From Rhodanobacteraceae bacterium (GTDB lineage Bacteria > Pseudomonadota > Gammaproteobacteria > Xanthomonadales > Rhodanobacteraceae), in contig JAICHS010000050.1 in the NCBI GenBank assembly GCA_025924775.1, positions 1-12,090 on the forward strand: DNA of 12,090 nucleotides, given 5' to 3'. Both the position numbers and the translations under genes were made by a program. Below, in pieces: positions 1 through 6,970 of this stretch (positions within the stretch are counted from its first letter, which is position 1; every line of letters starts with the position of its first letter). Below the pieces are notes generated by a model. That model saw nothing but the letters and a program-made list of their open reading frames with translations. It had not been told where the DNA came from and made no database searches.

Positions 1-317
1 GCATCGCGGACTTTGGGCCCGGCGCGGATCGTGAGGACGTTGCCGCGCAGGTCGAAGTGCAAGTGAAATACGCCGGCTACCTCGAGCGCCAGCGCGCCGA
101 AATCGAGCGCCAGCGCCAGCATGAAGCCACGCCGATTCCCGACGGCTTCGACTATGACCGCGTGCGCGGCCTGTCGACGGAAGTGTCGGCAAAACTGAAA
201 CGCGTCCGCCCGGCCACGCTGGGCCAGGCGCGCCGCATCAGCGGCGTCACGCCGGCGGCCCTTTCGCTGCTGCTGGTGCACCTGCACCGCAAGCACGACG
301 ATTCGCGCGCCGCGTGA
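1..317 (+). CDS. mnmG: MnmG (GidA), tRNA uridine-5-carboxymethylaminomethyl modification enzyme, C-terminal part only
   Basis: Only the last 104 residues are present; the reading frame enters from the left edge (first full codon at 3) and stops with TGA at 315-317. The sequence KYAGYLERQRAEIERQ, then TPIPDGFDY, RGLSTEV, RPATLGQARRISGVTPAA and SLLLVHL, is the highly conserved helical C-terminal domain of MnmG. In the known family this FAD protein works with the GTPase MnmE to install the carboxymethylaminomethyl group at U34 of certain tRNAs, and the C-terminal domain seen here is the MnmE-contacting part. The catalytic FAD and NADH regions lie outside the window. The usual frequent neighbour rsmG (gidB) does not follow. 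Identification is secure. Confidence 0.96.
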   Translation, partial: IADFGPGADREDVAAQVEVQVKYAGYLERQRAEIERQRQHEATPIPDGFDYDRVRGLSTEVSAKLKRVRPATLGQARRISGVTPAALSLLLVHLHRKHDDSRAA

Positions 318-327
318 CGCGCGCTGG

Positions 328-348
328 CGCGTGCGCCCACCGCACGCG
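328..348 (+). terminator. GC-rich hairpin just after mnmG, possible weak terminator
   Basis: Bases 328-335 (CGCGTGCG) pair perfectly with 341-348 (CGCACGCG) around a 5-base loop, starting 11 bases after the mnmG stop. No T-tract follows, so it is not a canonical intrinsic terminator. The position suggests a role in mRNA 3'-end formation or stability. Hairpins like this arise easily in GC-rich DNA. Confidence 0.3.
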
Positions 349-480
349 TAGGCCGCGGACAACCCCGCGCAGGCACCGTGCCGCCACGAGCGTCACGTCC
401 ACCGCTGAGCGCATGCGAACGCCGCGCGTCCGTCCCGCGCTCCCTTAAGCTACGTGTCGACGCAGCGAAAGAGTTCGGAC

Positions 481-2100
481 ATGGCATTTGAGGCAGACGC
501 GGCGCCCGCGCGGCCCGCGGAGCGCCGACCACGCTCGCCGGTGGCCGCCCGTTTGTGGGCGCGGGCGCAGCGGGAGTGGGCGCAACAGCAGTTTGCTGCC
601 GCGGAGCGGTCGCTCGCCAGCGTGCTCGCATTGGCGCCCGACGACCCGGACGCCATCCGGATGCTGGCGGCGGTGGCGCAATACCAGGGTAACCATGCCA
701 AGGCCATCGACTGCTTCCGGCAGGCCATCGTCGGAGCGCCCGATGATTTTGCCCTGCGCATTGGACTTGGCATTGCCTTGTACGAGCACGGTGAGATCGA
801 CGAATCGCTGACTCACTTGCGGCGCGCTTGCGAGCTCGCACCCACATCCGCGTTGGCGTGGTTCAACCTTGGCAACGCACTCGAAAAACAGGCGCACGCC
901 GAAGCCGCGGCCACCGCATTCCAACGCGCCTTGAAGATCGATCGCTCCCATGTTTCGACGCGATTGTCGTTGGCCCGTACCCAGGTGAGCCTGGGTCAGA
1001 TCGAAGCCGCGGTATCGGGGTTTCGCGAAATACTGCGGCGCGTGCCCGACAATGCGGATGCGTGGTTCGGGCTGTCGAACCTCAATACGGTTCGGTTCGA
1101 CGCTGGGGACACGGCTCGCCTGCAACGCGCCTTCGCGCGTGGGGGATTGAGCACCCGTGAATACGAGCTGCTTGGCTCGGCGCTCGGCAAAGCGCTGGAA
1201 CACCAGGGCGACTACGCACAGGCTTTCGACGTGTTCGGGCGCGTCAAGTCATCGCAACGCACGCAGGTGACGGGAAACGCGAGCGGGGAGCGCAAGCGCG
1301 TCGGAGCAATCCTGCATACCTTTGCGCACACGCCACTGCCGACGCCACGGGATGCGGGCCTGGGTCACGAAGCCATCCTGATCGTGAGTCTTCCGCGCTC
1401 CGGCTCAACGCTGGTCGAGCAGATCCTGGCCTCCCACCCGGACGTCGAAGGCGCCAACGAGATCAACGATCTACGAGACGTGATCGACGCGGAAACGCGT
1501 CGCCGCGAAGCGCCTTTCCCATCGTGGTGTGTCAATGCAAACGCCGACGATTGGCATCGCCTGGGTGTCGAGTACCTCGCGCGTACCGCCCGATGGCGTG
1601 CCACCAAACCGCGCTTCACCGACAAGAATCTTTTGAACTGGTACCTGGTGGGCGCCGCCGCGAACATGTTGCCAGCGGCGCGGGTGGTGATCGTCCGGCG
1701 CGATCCAGTGGAGACGTGTCTCGCCTGTTACCGCCAGTATTTCACCGGCATTGCGGGGTTCGCTTGCGACCTCGACGACATGGCCGATTACTGCGCCAAC
1801 TTCCTGCAGTTGACGCGCTTTTGGCAAGACCGGTTTCCGACCCGCGTATTTGATCTCCAATACGAGGCCCTGGTGGCGGAACCGGACGCCGTGATTCGCC
1901 GCTTGCTCGACTGCTGCGGGCTGGCGTTCGATCCCGCCTGCCTTGCCTTCCACGAGACGCCGCGCGCCGTACTGAGTGCACCAAGTGCCGCGCAGGTGCG
2001 CCAGCCGTTGCAACGCGACACCGCGCGCAGCGCGCTTTACGGGGACAGGCTCGATGGGCTGCGCCGACACCTGCACGAGCGTGGCGTGCTGTCGGACTGA
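481..2100 (+). CDS. TPR-repeat sulfotransferase family protein
   Basis: A 539-residue protein without a signal peptide, presumably cytoplasmic. Residues ~30-200 form about four to five tetratricopeptide repeats (for example ALYEHGEIDESLTHLRRA at ~99-116 and AWFNLGNALEKQAHAEAAA at ~126-144). Residues ~297-539 are a PAPS-dependent sulfotransferase domain (Sulfotransfer_3 type). It has the 5'-phosphosulfate loop PRSGSTLVEQIL starting at residue 305, a 3'-phosphate motif with RRDP at 406-409, and the conserved QVRQPL near residue 505. Family members move sulfate from PAPS to a protein or carbohydrate acceptor, with the TPRs probably holding a protein partner; the acceptor here is unknown. ATG 481 is preferred because AAAGAG lies 7 bases upstream at 468-473. 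An in-frame GTG at 454 would add nine residues and has no clear ribosome binding site. The gene stands alone, 163 bases after mnmG and 201 before the acyltransferase. Confidence 0.9.
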   Translation: MAFEADAAPARPAERRPRSPVAARLWARAQREWAQQQFAAAERSLASVLALAPDDPDAIRMLAAVAQYQGNHAKAIDCFRQAIVGAPDDFALRIGLGIALYEHGEIDESLTHLRRACELAPTSALAWFNLGNALEKQAHAEAAATAFQRALKIDRSHVSTRLSLARTQVSLGQIEAAVSGFREILRRVPDNADAWFGLSNLNTVRFDAGDTARLQRAFARGGLSTREYELLGSALGKALEHQGDYAQAFDVFGRVKSSQRTQVTGNASGERKRVGAILHTFAHTPLPTPRDAGLGHEAILIVSLPRSGSTLVEQILASHPDVEGANEINDLRDVIDAETRRREAPFPSWCVNANADDWHRLGVEYLARTARWRATKPRFTDKNLLNWYLVGAAANMLPAARVVIVRRDPVETCLACYRQYFTGIAGFACDLDDMADYCANFLQLTRFWQDRFPTRVFDLQYEALVAEPDAVIRRLLDCCGLAFDPACLAFHETPRAVLSAPSAAQVRQPLQRDTARSALYGDRLDGLRRHLHERGVLSD

Positions 2101-2140
2101 CAGCGGCCTGAACACCGTCGCGTCGGCGGCCTGAAACCGG

Positions 2141-2154
2141 GCCACACGTGTGGC
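2141..2154. repeat. Perfect 14-base palindrome after the sulfotransferase gene
   Basis: Bases 2141-2154 read GCCACACGTGTGGC, a perfect palindrome. As RNA it gives a five-pair stem with an ACGT loop followed by TGTATT, a weak terminator at best. As DNA it could be a dimeric-regulator site 147 bases before the acyltransferase start. A 10-base direct repeat GCGGCCTGAA (2103-2112 and 2126-2135) lies just before it. The pattern is clear but the function is not. Confidence 0.4.
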
Positions 2155-2301
2155 TGTATTCGGATCAGGTTAACCCGCGCACCGCGAACATGACTGCACG
2201 GCGTGATCGCGATCGCGTGTGCGCCGCCCATCCATCGCAGCAGGGGGCCATCGGGCTGGCACGCAACGGCGTGCCCCGACAACGGAGGGCCACCCCCGCG
2301 G

Positions 2302-3462
2302 ATGTTCCGCACCGCCACCACTCGACTCGCACGTCATGTTTACCGCCCGCTGCGGCGCGCCGGGCAACGCCTGGCACCACGACCGTTTGCGGACCGGGCA
2401 CGCGGCGCGCGGCAGCCGGAACGGTACCCCGCGCTGGACCACGCCCGCTTGGTCCTGATCGCGCTGGTGGTGGTGGGGCACCTGCTGGAGCAGCTGGCCA
2501 ATTCGGGACCACTGGCAGCGGCCCTGTACCGCTGGATCTACCTGTTCCACATGCCGGCGTTCGTGCTGGTATCCGGCGCGGTCTCGAAAGCCTCGCTCAC
2601 CCGTCGCCGCGCCGGCGCAATCGTGACCGGCCTGCTGATCCCGTATGCCTTGTTCCAGACGCTGTATCCCGCGTGGGACGCGTGGCTTGCAGGCTCGGGT
2701 GACTGGTCGCAGGGTTACGCAACGCCGTACTGGCTGCTGTGGTACCTCGTCAGCCTCGCGTGCTGGCGCTTGCTGCTGCCGTTGTTCGCGCGCTTGCGGT
2801 TCGCGCTGCCCGTTGCGGTCGCGATTGCGTTGGCGGCCGGCACGCTGGCGTGGATCGGCTATCCGCTCACGCTGTCGCGTACGCTGGTTTTCTTTCCGCT
2901 GTTTTTGCTGGGTTACCGGCTCGGCGCGATGCGCCTGCAACGCCTGGGCGATGCAGGCGGACGGCGGTTGGCGGCGACCGGGGTGCTGGCCGCGGCGCTG
3001 GCGGGTGCGTGGTACCTGCGCGACCTCGACCCCGAATGGCTGTACGCCGCCACCGGTTATGCCGCGTTGCAGGTCGCGCCGTGGACCGGCGCGGGCATCC
3101 GGCTGGCGCTGCTGGTCGCATCGGCGCTGTGCGCGCTGGCGCTGCTGGCGTTGATGCCGCGGCGCGCCGCGCACGCCGGACTCGGACGCCGCAGCCTCAC
3201 CGCGTACCTGATGCACGGGTTCGTGGTACGTGCGCTGGTGGCCGCGGGCGCATTCACATGGTTGGCGCATGCCCTGGCGCCACCGGTGCAAATGTTGCTG
3301 TGCGCCGCGGGCGGCGTGGCGCTGGCTGCGCTGTTGTCCACGCGCCTGGCATCGAGACTGTCCGCACCGCTGACGCAACCGGTCGCGTGGCTGCGTGACC
3401 GGGGTTGGCCGCGCCGGCCCGGCGGGCGCGAATGGATAGAGAAATTCAAACGCTTGTATTAG
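2302..3462 (+). CDS. Membrane-bound acyltransferase, acyltransferase-3 family
   Basis: A 386-residue, very hydrophobic protein with about ten predicted membrane spans between residues ~48 and ~355. It shows the family layout: RYPALDHARLVLIALVVVGH ending at His60 (the conserved first-helix Asp/Arg/His pattern), then FHMPAFVLVSG with His83, and YLMHGF late in the protein. Acyltransferase-3 proteins move acetyl or other acyl groups onto sugars of surface polysaccharides, lipids or antibiotics from the inner membrane; the O-acetylase-like (NolL/COG3594) branch is the closest fit by eye. ATG 2302 was chosen because GGAGGG is at 2284-2289 (12-base spacing, somewhat long). An upstream in-frame ATG at 2203 adds a stretch that does not look like protein. 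An Arg-rich ~45-residue segment precedes the first helix. The substrate cannot be read from the sequence. The esterase gene starts 41 bases downstream. Confidence 0.82.
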   Translation: MFRTATTRLARHVYRPLRRAGQRLAPRPFADRARGARQPERYPALDHARLVLIALVVVGHLLEQLANSGPLAAALYRWIYLFHMPAFVLVSGAVSKASLTRRRAGAIVTGLLIPYALFQTLYPAWDAWLAGSGDWSQGYATPYWLLWYLVSLACWRLLLPLFARLRFALPVAVAIALAAGTLAWIGYPLTLSRTLVFFPLFLLGYRLGAMRLQRLGDAGGRRLAATGVLAAALAGAWYLRDLDPEWLYAATGYAALQVAPWTGAGIRLALLVASALCALALLALMPRRAAHAGLGRRSLTAYLMHGFVVRALVAAGAFTWLAHALAPPVQMLLCAAGGVALAALLSTRLASRLSAPLTQPVAWLRDRGWPRRPGGREWIEKFKRLY

Positions 3463-3503
3463 GCTTGGCGCGTTCGCCATTCGGCACTTGGAGATTTACG
3501 GCC

Positions 3504-5606
3504 ATGCTTCGTCCCCGTCATCTCGCCTGCGCCGTGGCGCTGGCGCTTGCAAGTTCTGCCGCCTTCGCGCAATCCGCACCGCCCACCGCGCAGCCGTCTG
3601 TGCACGCGGGCCTGTTCGATCAGATGGTGGTGTTTGGCGACAGCCTGAGCGATGACGGCAACCTTGACCTTTCCTGCATCAGCCAGGGCCAGTGCCCGCA
3701 ATTGCCGTTCCTTATGCGCTTCACCACCAATCCGGGCCAGACCGGCGTCGAGAACATCGCGGATTACTTCGGCGTGCCGATCACCCCAGTGCTTGCGGGT
3801 GGCAGCGACTTCGCCTTCGGCGACGCCGGTGTCATCAACAATTCACCGGGCACCCCGGCCGGCGTGCCGACGCTGCCGACCCAACTTGGCATGTATTTGC
3901 AGACCACCGGGGGCAAGGCCGACCCGAACGCGTTGTACGCGGTGTGGGGTGGCGCCAACGACATTTTCTATGCCGCGACTTCGGCGGCAGCCGGTGCGCA
4001 GGCCCAGCAGATCATCCAGCAAACCATCGCCGCGCAGGTGCAGCAGGCAATCGCCGGCGGCCTGATTCCAAACGATCCGACCGCCATCGCCGCGTTCGAG
4101 CAGCAGATCACGCCGATTGTCACCCAGCAAGTGGTGGCGCAGGTGCAAGCCGCGGCGGGCGTGTCCTCCCTGATGGACGCGGCCCAAGTGCAGGCCAGCA
4201 TCCAGCAGGCCGCGGCCACCGAACTGGGCATGATCCAGACGCTGGCCAAGTCCGGCGCGCGCTACGTGATGGTGTTCAACCTGCCCAACATCGGGCTGAC
4301 TCCGTCGGGCCTTGCGCAAGGGCAGGCAGCCGCGGGCCAGCTGACCGGCCTGTCGCTGCAATACAACAACACCCTCAACGCGGGACTGGCCAGCACCGGC
4401 ATCAACATCATCCCGGTGAACACCTACGCGTTGCTCAACCAGCTGGTGGCCGATCCGTCGCGCTTCGGATTCACCAATGTCACCCAGCCGGCCTGCACCG
4501 GCGGCAGCGGCAGCTCGTTCGAGTGTCTGCCCGCTGGCACGCCGGGGGCCACGGTCACCTACCAGCCGGGCACCGAAAACACTTACCTGTTCGCCGACGG
4601 CGTGCATCCGACCACCGCTGCGCACGCGATGCTGGCGCAATACGCGGAATCGATCGTCACCGCGCCAGGTGAAATATCGCTGTTGGCCGAGGCGCCGCTG
4701 CAGATCAACGAAACCGTCAACCGTTCGATCGTCAACCAGGCCACCACCAGCCTGGCCAACGCACCCGGCAACGGCCTGCGCCTGTGGGCCAGCTACGACT
4801 ACGCGCACCAGCGCCTCGACGCGCAGGTGAACTCGCCCAAGAGCAGCAACGACATCAACACCCTGAGCGTCGGCGCGGACATCCACCCGTCCGATGCGAT
4901 GACCGCGGGCATGGCCTTCACCGCGGGCCAGCAACGCGATGACTTTGCCGGCAACGCGGGCGGTTTCAAGCTGCAGGACCTGTTGGCCACGGGCTACGCG
5001 ATGTGGGGTTGGGACCAGGCCTACTTCGGCGCGATCGGCAGCTTCGGCCAGCTGCACTACAGCGGCATCCATCGCAACATCCCGATCGGACCGACCACGC
5101 TGTACGAATCCGGTACGACTTCCGGCTATCGCACCGCGCTGGCGCTGACTGGCGGCTGGTGGTTCAACTTCGGCAGCTGGCGCACCGGCCCCTACGGCGA
5201 GATTGCCTGGCAGCATGCCCACGTCAATGACTACAGCGAAGACGGTGGCGACGCCGCCGCGATGACCTTCGGCCGGCAGGATCGCCGCGCCCTGGTCGGC
5301 ACGCTGGGTTGGCAGCTGACGGGCAACCTTGTGGCCGGCAACACCACGCTGCATCCGTTCGCGCGGGTTGCCTGGAACCATGACAACGACGCCGACGTGC
5401 GCGACGTGACCGCGGGCCTGGTGTCGATGCCGGGGACGTTCGCCTTGCCGGGGTTCATGCCGGACAAGAACTGGGGCAGCGTCGGCGTCGGCCTTGCGGC
5501 CGACTTCACGCCCAACTTCTCGGGCTGGATCGGCTACGACGGACGCTTCTCGGATTCCAGCCAGAAATTGAACAGCCTCAACCTTGGCGCCAAGTTCAAG
5601 TTCTGA
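3504..5606 (+). CDS. GDSL-type esterase/lipase autotransporter
   Basis: A 700-residue protein with a signal peptide (residues 1-22, ending AAFA before Gln23), a GDSL hydrolase passenger (~38-420) and a C-terminal autotransporter beta-barrel (~430-700) ending in Phe. Catalytic blocks are intact: GDSLSD with nucleophile Ser47, GGSDFAFGDA at 99-108, GGAND with Asn152, and DGVHP with Asp365 and His368. This is the architecture of Pseudomonas EstA and Salmonella ApeE, outer-membrane esterases that display the catalytic domain on the cell surface. About 80 Gln/Ala-rich residues (~165-245) lie between GGAND and the next conserved segment (KSGARYVMVFNLPN). The passenger has two close Cys pairs (58/64 and 331/341). 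ATG 3504 follows GGAGAT (3490-3495) at 8 bases and directly precedes the signal peptide; an earlier in-frame start at 3405 would bury it. The natural ester substrate is unknown. Confidence 0.93.
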   Translation: MLRPRHLACAVALALASSAAFAQSAPPTAQPSVHAGLFDQMVVFGDSLSDDGNLDLSCISQGQCPQLPFLMRFTTNPGQTGVENIADYFGVPITPVLAGGSDFAFGDAGVINNSPGTPAGVPTLPTQLGMYLQTTGGKADPNALYAVWGGANDIFYAATSAAAGAQAQQIIQQTIAAQVQQAIAGGLIPNDPTAIAAFEQQITPIVTQQVVAQVQAAAGVSSLMDAAQVQASIQQAAATELGMIQTLAKSGARYVMVFNLPNIGLTPSGLAQGQAAAGQLTGLSLQYNNTLNAGLASTGINIIPVNTYALLNQLVADPSRFGFTNVTQPACTGGSGSSFECLPAGTPGATVTYQPGTENTYLFADGVHPTTAAHAMLAQYAESIVTAPGEISLLAEAPLQINETVNRSIVNQATTSLANAPGNGLRLWASYDYAHQRLDAQVNSPKSSNDINTLSVGADIHPSDAMTAGMAFTAGQQRDDFAGNAGGFKLQDLLATGYAMWGWDQAYFGAIGSFGQLHYSGIHRNIPIGPTTLYESGTTSGYRTALALTGGWWFNFGSWRTGPYGEIAWQHAHVNDYSEDGGDAAAMTFGRQDRRALVGTLGWQLTGNLVAGNTTLHPFARVAWNHDNDADVRDVTAGLVSMPGTFALPGFMPDKNWGSVGVGLAADFTPNFSGWIGYDGRFSDSSQKLNSLNLGAKFKF

Positions 5607-5642
5607 GCAGGACTGAAGCCCTCGGGCACATGGCACGCGGGG

Positions 5643-5685
5643 ACAAAAACAACGAGGCCGCGCGTCCTGCGACGCGCGGCCTCGT
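5643..5685 (-). terminator. Intrinsic terminator of the lipoprotein gene, also able to form on the plus strand
   Basis: Bases 5652-5666 and 5671-5685 form a perfect 15-base-pair stem around a 4-base loop. Read on the minus strand it follows the lipoprotein stop by about 20 bases and is followed by TGTTTTTGT, a good U-rich tail. On the plus strand it lies 45 bases after the esterase stop but its tail is poor in T. It therefore fits best as the minus-strand terminator, with possible two-way use between convergent genes. Confidence 0.88.
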
Positions 5686-5704
5686 GTTCGGATGAATCCG
5701 AAAC

Positions 5705-6571
5705 TCAGTGCTGCTTGGTGAACCGCTTGTATTCCGCCTCGGCCTGGTCGTGCAAGGCCTTGGCTTCGGAATTGGACAGCGTGCTGGTCTTGCCGCCGCT
5801 GATCTGCTGGTTCAATACCAACACCCCATTGTTGCCCCAGCCGGCCTGCTGCGTCGAAGTCGCCGGTGCGTCGGCCTTCGGCATCTGCTGCTGCACCACC
5901 ACCCACGGCAGCGCATCGCGGTAGGCGTATTCGGTCTTGGTGAAGCCCTTGTCGGCCTGGTTGACCTGCTCGATGATGAATTGCACGCCATGCACGTCAC
6001 TGAACACCTGCCAGCTGCGCGACTCGCCGATCTTGCTGGACGTACCGTTCTTGACGGTCATGCCGCCCGTCTGACGCTTGGCCTGTTTGAAGTCATCCAG
6101 CATCTTTTCCGCAGCGGTCGGCTCCGGCACCAGCGTCAGGTCGACCGTGGATGGCGTGCCGCGGGTCAACACCGGTTGCTGCAGCTTGGTGGTGTAGCTG
6201 CGGCCGTTGTTCTGCATGGTCGCCTGCAGCACGTACAGGTCGTTCGCGTTGATGGCGGACGCCGAGAACGGAATGTGGAACGCCTGCGGAAACGCGGGCG
6301 GATTGAAAGCCTGCTTGTTCACCGTGACGCCGGGCTGCCGGGTGACGTCCACCAGCGCAAGTTCCAGCGTGGCCTCAGGGCTGATCTGGGTGGTGGCGTC
6401 CTGCAGTTTCACCGTACCGGTCACCGCGGTGGCGGCAGGTGCGGGGGTGCTGCCATCGGACGCGGAAGGCGTGGCGCTGGCAGACGCGCTGTTGCCAGGG
6501 GTATTCGACGTACCGCAGGCCGCAAGGGCCAGCGTGGCAAGAAACAACGGCGCAACAACAAACTTTTGCAT
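5705..6571 (-). CDS. YbaY/YscW-like domain lipoprotein with an unrecognised C-terminal region
   Basis: A 288-residue lipoprotein. The signal sequence MQKFVVAPLFLATLALAAC has a lipobox LAAC with the lipidated Cys at 19; the next residue is Gly, so outer-membrane sorting is expected. Residues 20-48 are a Ser/Ala/Thr/Pro linker. Residues ~49-149 (TAVTGTVKLQ, then LELALVDVTRQPG, FHIPFSAS and YVLQATM) resemble the YbaY/YscW lipoprotein domain (PF09619), a beta-sandwich whose cellular role is mostly unknown. Residues ~150-288, including WQVFSDVHGVQFIIEQ and ALPWVVVQQQ, are not recognised. The start at 6571 (minus strand) is chosen because the lipobox follows directly and a GAGGA motif lies just upstream; a longer frame from 6640 adds 23 residues that would bury the signal. 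It converges on the esterase and diverges from the receptor. Confidence 0.82.
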   Translation of the reverse strand: MQKFVVAPLFLATLALAACGTSNTPGNSASASATPSASDGSTPAPAATAVTGTVKLQDATTQISPEATLELALVDVTRQPGVTVNKQAFNPPAFPQAFHIPFSASAINANDLYVLQATMQNNGRSYTTKLQQPVLTRGTPSTVDLTLVPEPTAAEKMLDDFKQAKRQTGGMTVKNGTSSKIGESRSWQVFSDVHGVQFIIEQVNQADKGFTKTEYAYRDALPWVVVQQQMPKADAPATSTQQAGWGNNGVLVLNQQISGGKTSTLSNSEAKALHDQAEAEYKRFTKQH

Positions 6572-6655
6572 GGAAGTTCCTCGGAATATGGATCCGGCTC
6601 GCGCCAAACAACAGCCGGAGCGGCTGCGGGGCATTCGCAAACCAGAACTTCCATG
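6569..6655 (-). promoter_or_regulatory. Inverted repeat spanning the lipoprotein start codon and leader
   Basis: CATGGAAGTTC (6569-6579) and GAACTTCCATG (6645-6655) are perfect 11-base complements 65 bases apart. In the minus-strand mRNA the proximal arm contains the start codon and the bases just before it, next to the GAGGA ribosome binding site. The loop contains a further 6-pair hairpin (6612-6617 with 6621-6626). If the transcript starts upstream of 6655, the leader could fold back and occlude translation initiation. The pairing is directly visible; a regulatory role is inference. Confidence 0.4.
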
Positions 6656-6796
6656 GTACTGCGGGTGCCGGCCGCACGAAAGCCGCCGGGGGCTACGGTC
6701 AAGGACTCCCGTTCACCTTGCGGAAGCTCAGTGGCGGCCGTTGAGGGCTTTGCCAGAGAGGCAAACAACGAACATTTCATGAATCTTTCAAACGTG

Positions 6797-6825
6797 TTGC
6801 ACAGTTGTTAAGTTGTTGCTAGTGT
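6797..6825 (+). promoter_or_regulatory. Candidate sigma70 promoter of the TonB-dependent receptor
   Basis: TTGCAC (6797-6802) and TAGTGT (6820-6825) are separated by exactly 17 bases in the most AT-rich part of the gap. The -35 matches TTGACA at four of six positions and the -10 matches TATAAT at three of six, so it is moderate. It would give a leader of about 140 bases before ATG 6971. Confidence 0.45.
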
Positions 6826-6956
6826 GAACGTTGCGTGAATTCGCCCAGCCCCGACCCACTCCGAAATCGCTGACCTCTGGGGCAAGGGACTGCGGATATC
6901 ACGCTCCGCCGGCGCGCAGGCGTTTGTCGGTCCACACAACTGCAACTCGAACATTT

Positions 6957-6968
6957 GGGGAGTACTCC
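6957..6968 (+). promoter_or_regulatory. Ribosome binding site of the receptor gene inside a palindrome
   Basis: GGGGAG (6957-6962) lies 8 bases before ATG 6971 and fixes that start. Its GGAG is part of the perfect palindrome GGAGTACTCC (6959-6968), so the site can pair weakly with the bases next to the start codon, or with a second transcript copy. Confidence 0.6.
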
Positions 6969-6970
6969 TG

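Larger units (their letters stand above)
6572..6970. other. Divergent intergenic region between lipoprotein and receptor genes
   Basis: This 399-base gap has no convincing gene; short frames across it look like GC-driven noise. It holds the leader of the lipoprotein gene, including the inverted repeat ending at 6655, an AT-richer patch at ~6765-6840 where promoters are expected, and the receptor leader (~6831-6970). A tandem 8-base repeat, AGTTGTTA then AGTTGTTG, occupies 6803-6818. No Fur-like box was recognised. Confidence 0.7.

Noticed and set aside
454..480. Upstream GTG start for the sulfotransferase
   Set aside because: ATG 481 has a better-spaced ribosome binding site, and the nine extra residues add nothing conserved.
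2170..3480. A 436-residue Arg/Gln-rich open frame opposite the acyltransferase
   Set aside because: Its composition mirrors the complement of membrane-protein codons and it has no domain; the plus-strand frame has family motifs and membrane helices.
3405..3503. Longer N-terminus of the esterase overlapping the acyltransferase
   Set aside because: It would place 33 residues before a clear signal peptide and remove the good ribosome binding site at 3490-3495.
3843..5906. A 687-residue open frame on the minus strand opposite the esterase
   Set aside because: It is rich in Arg, Gly, Ala and His with no recognisable motif, and lies opposite a gene with clear catalytic motifs and a signal peptide. 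It is a by-product of high GC content.
6207..6811. Plus-strand open frames crossing the lipoprotein start and the intergenic gap
   Set aside because: They are antisense to the lipobox-bearing gene, have no supporting ribosome binding site and show no domain-like sequence.
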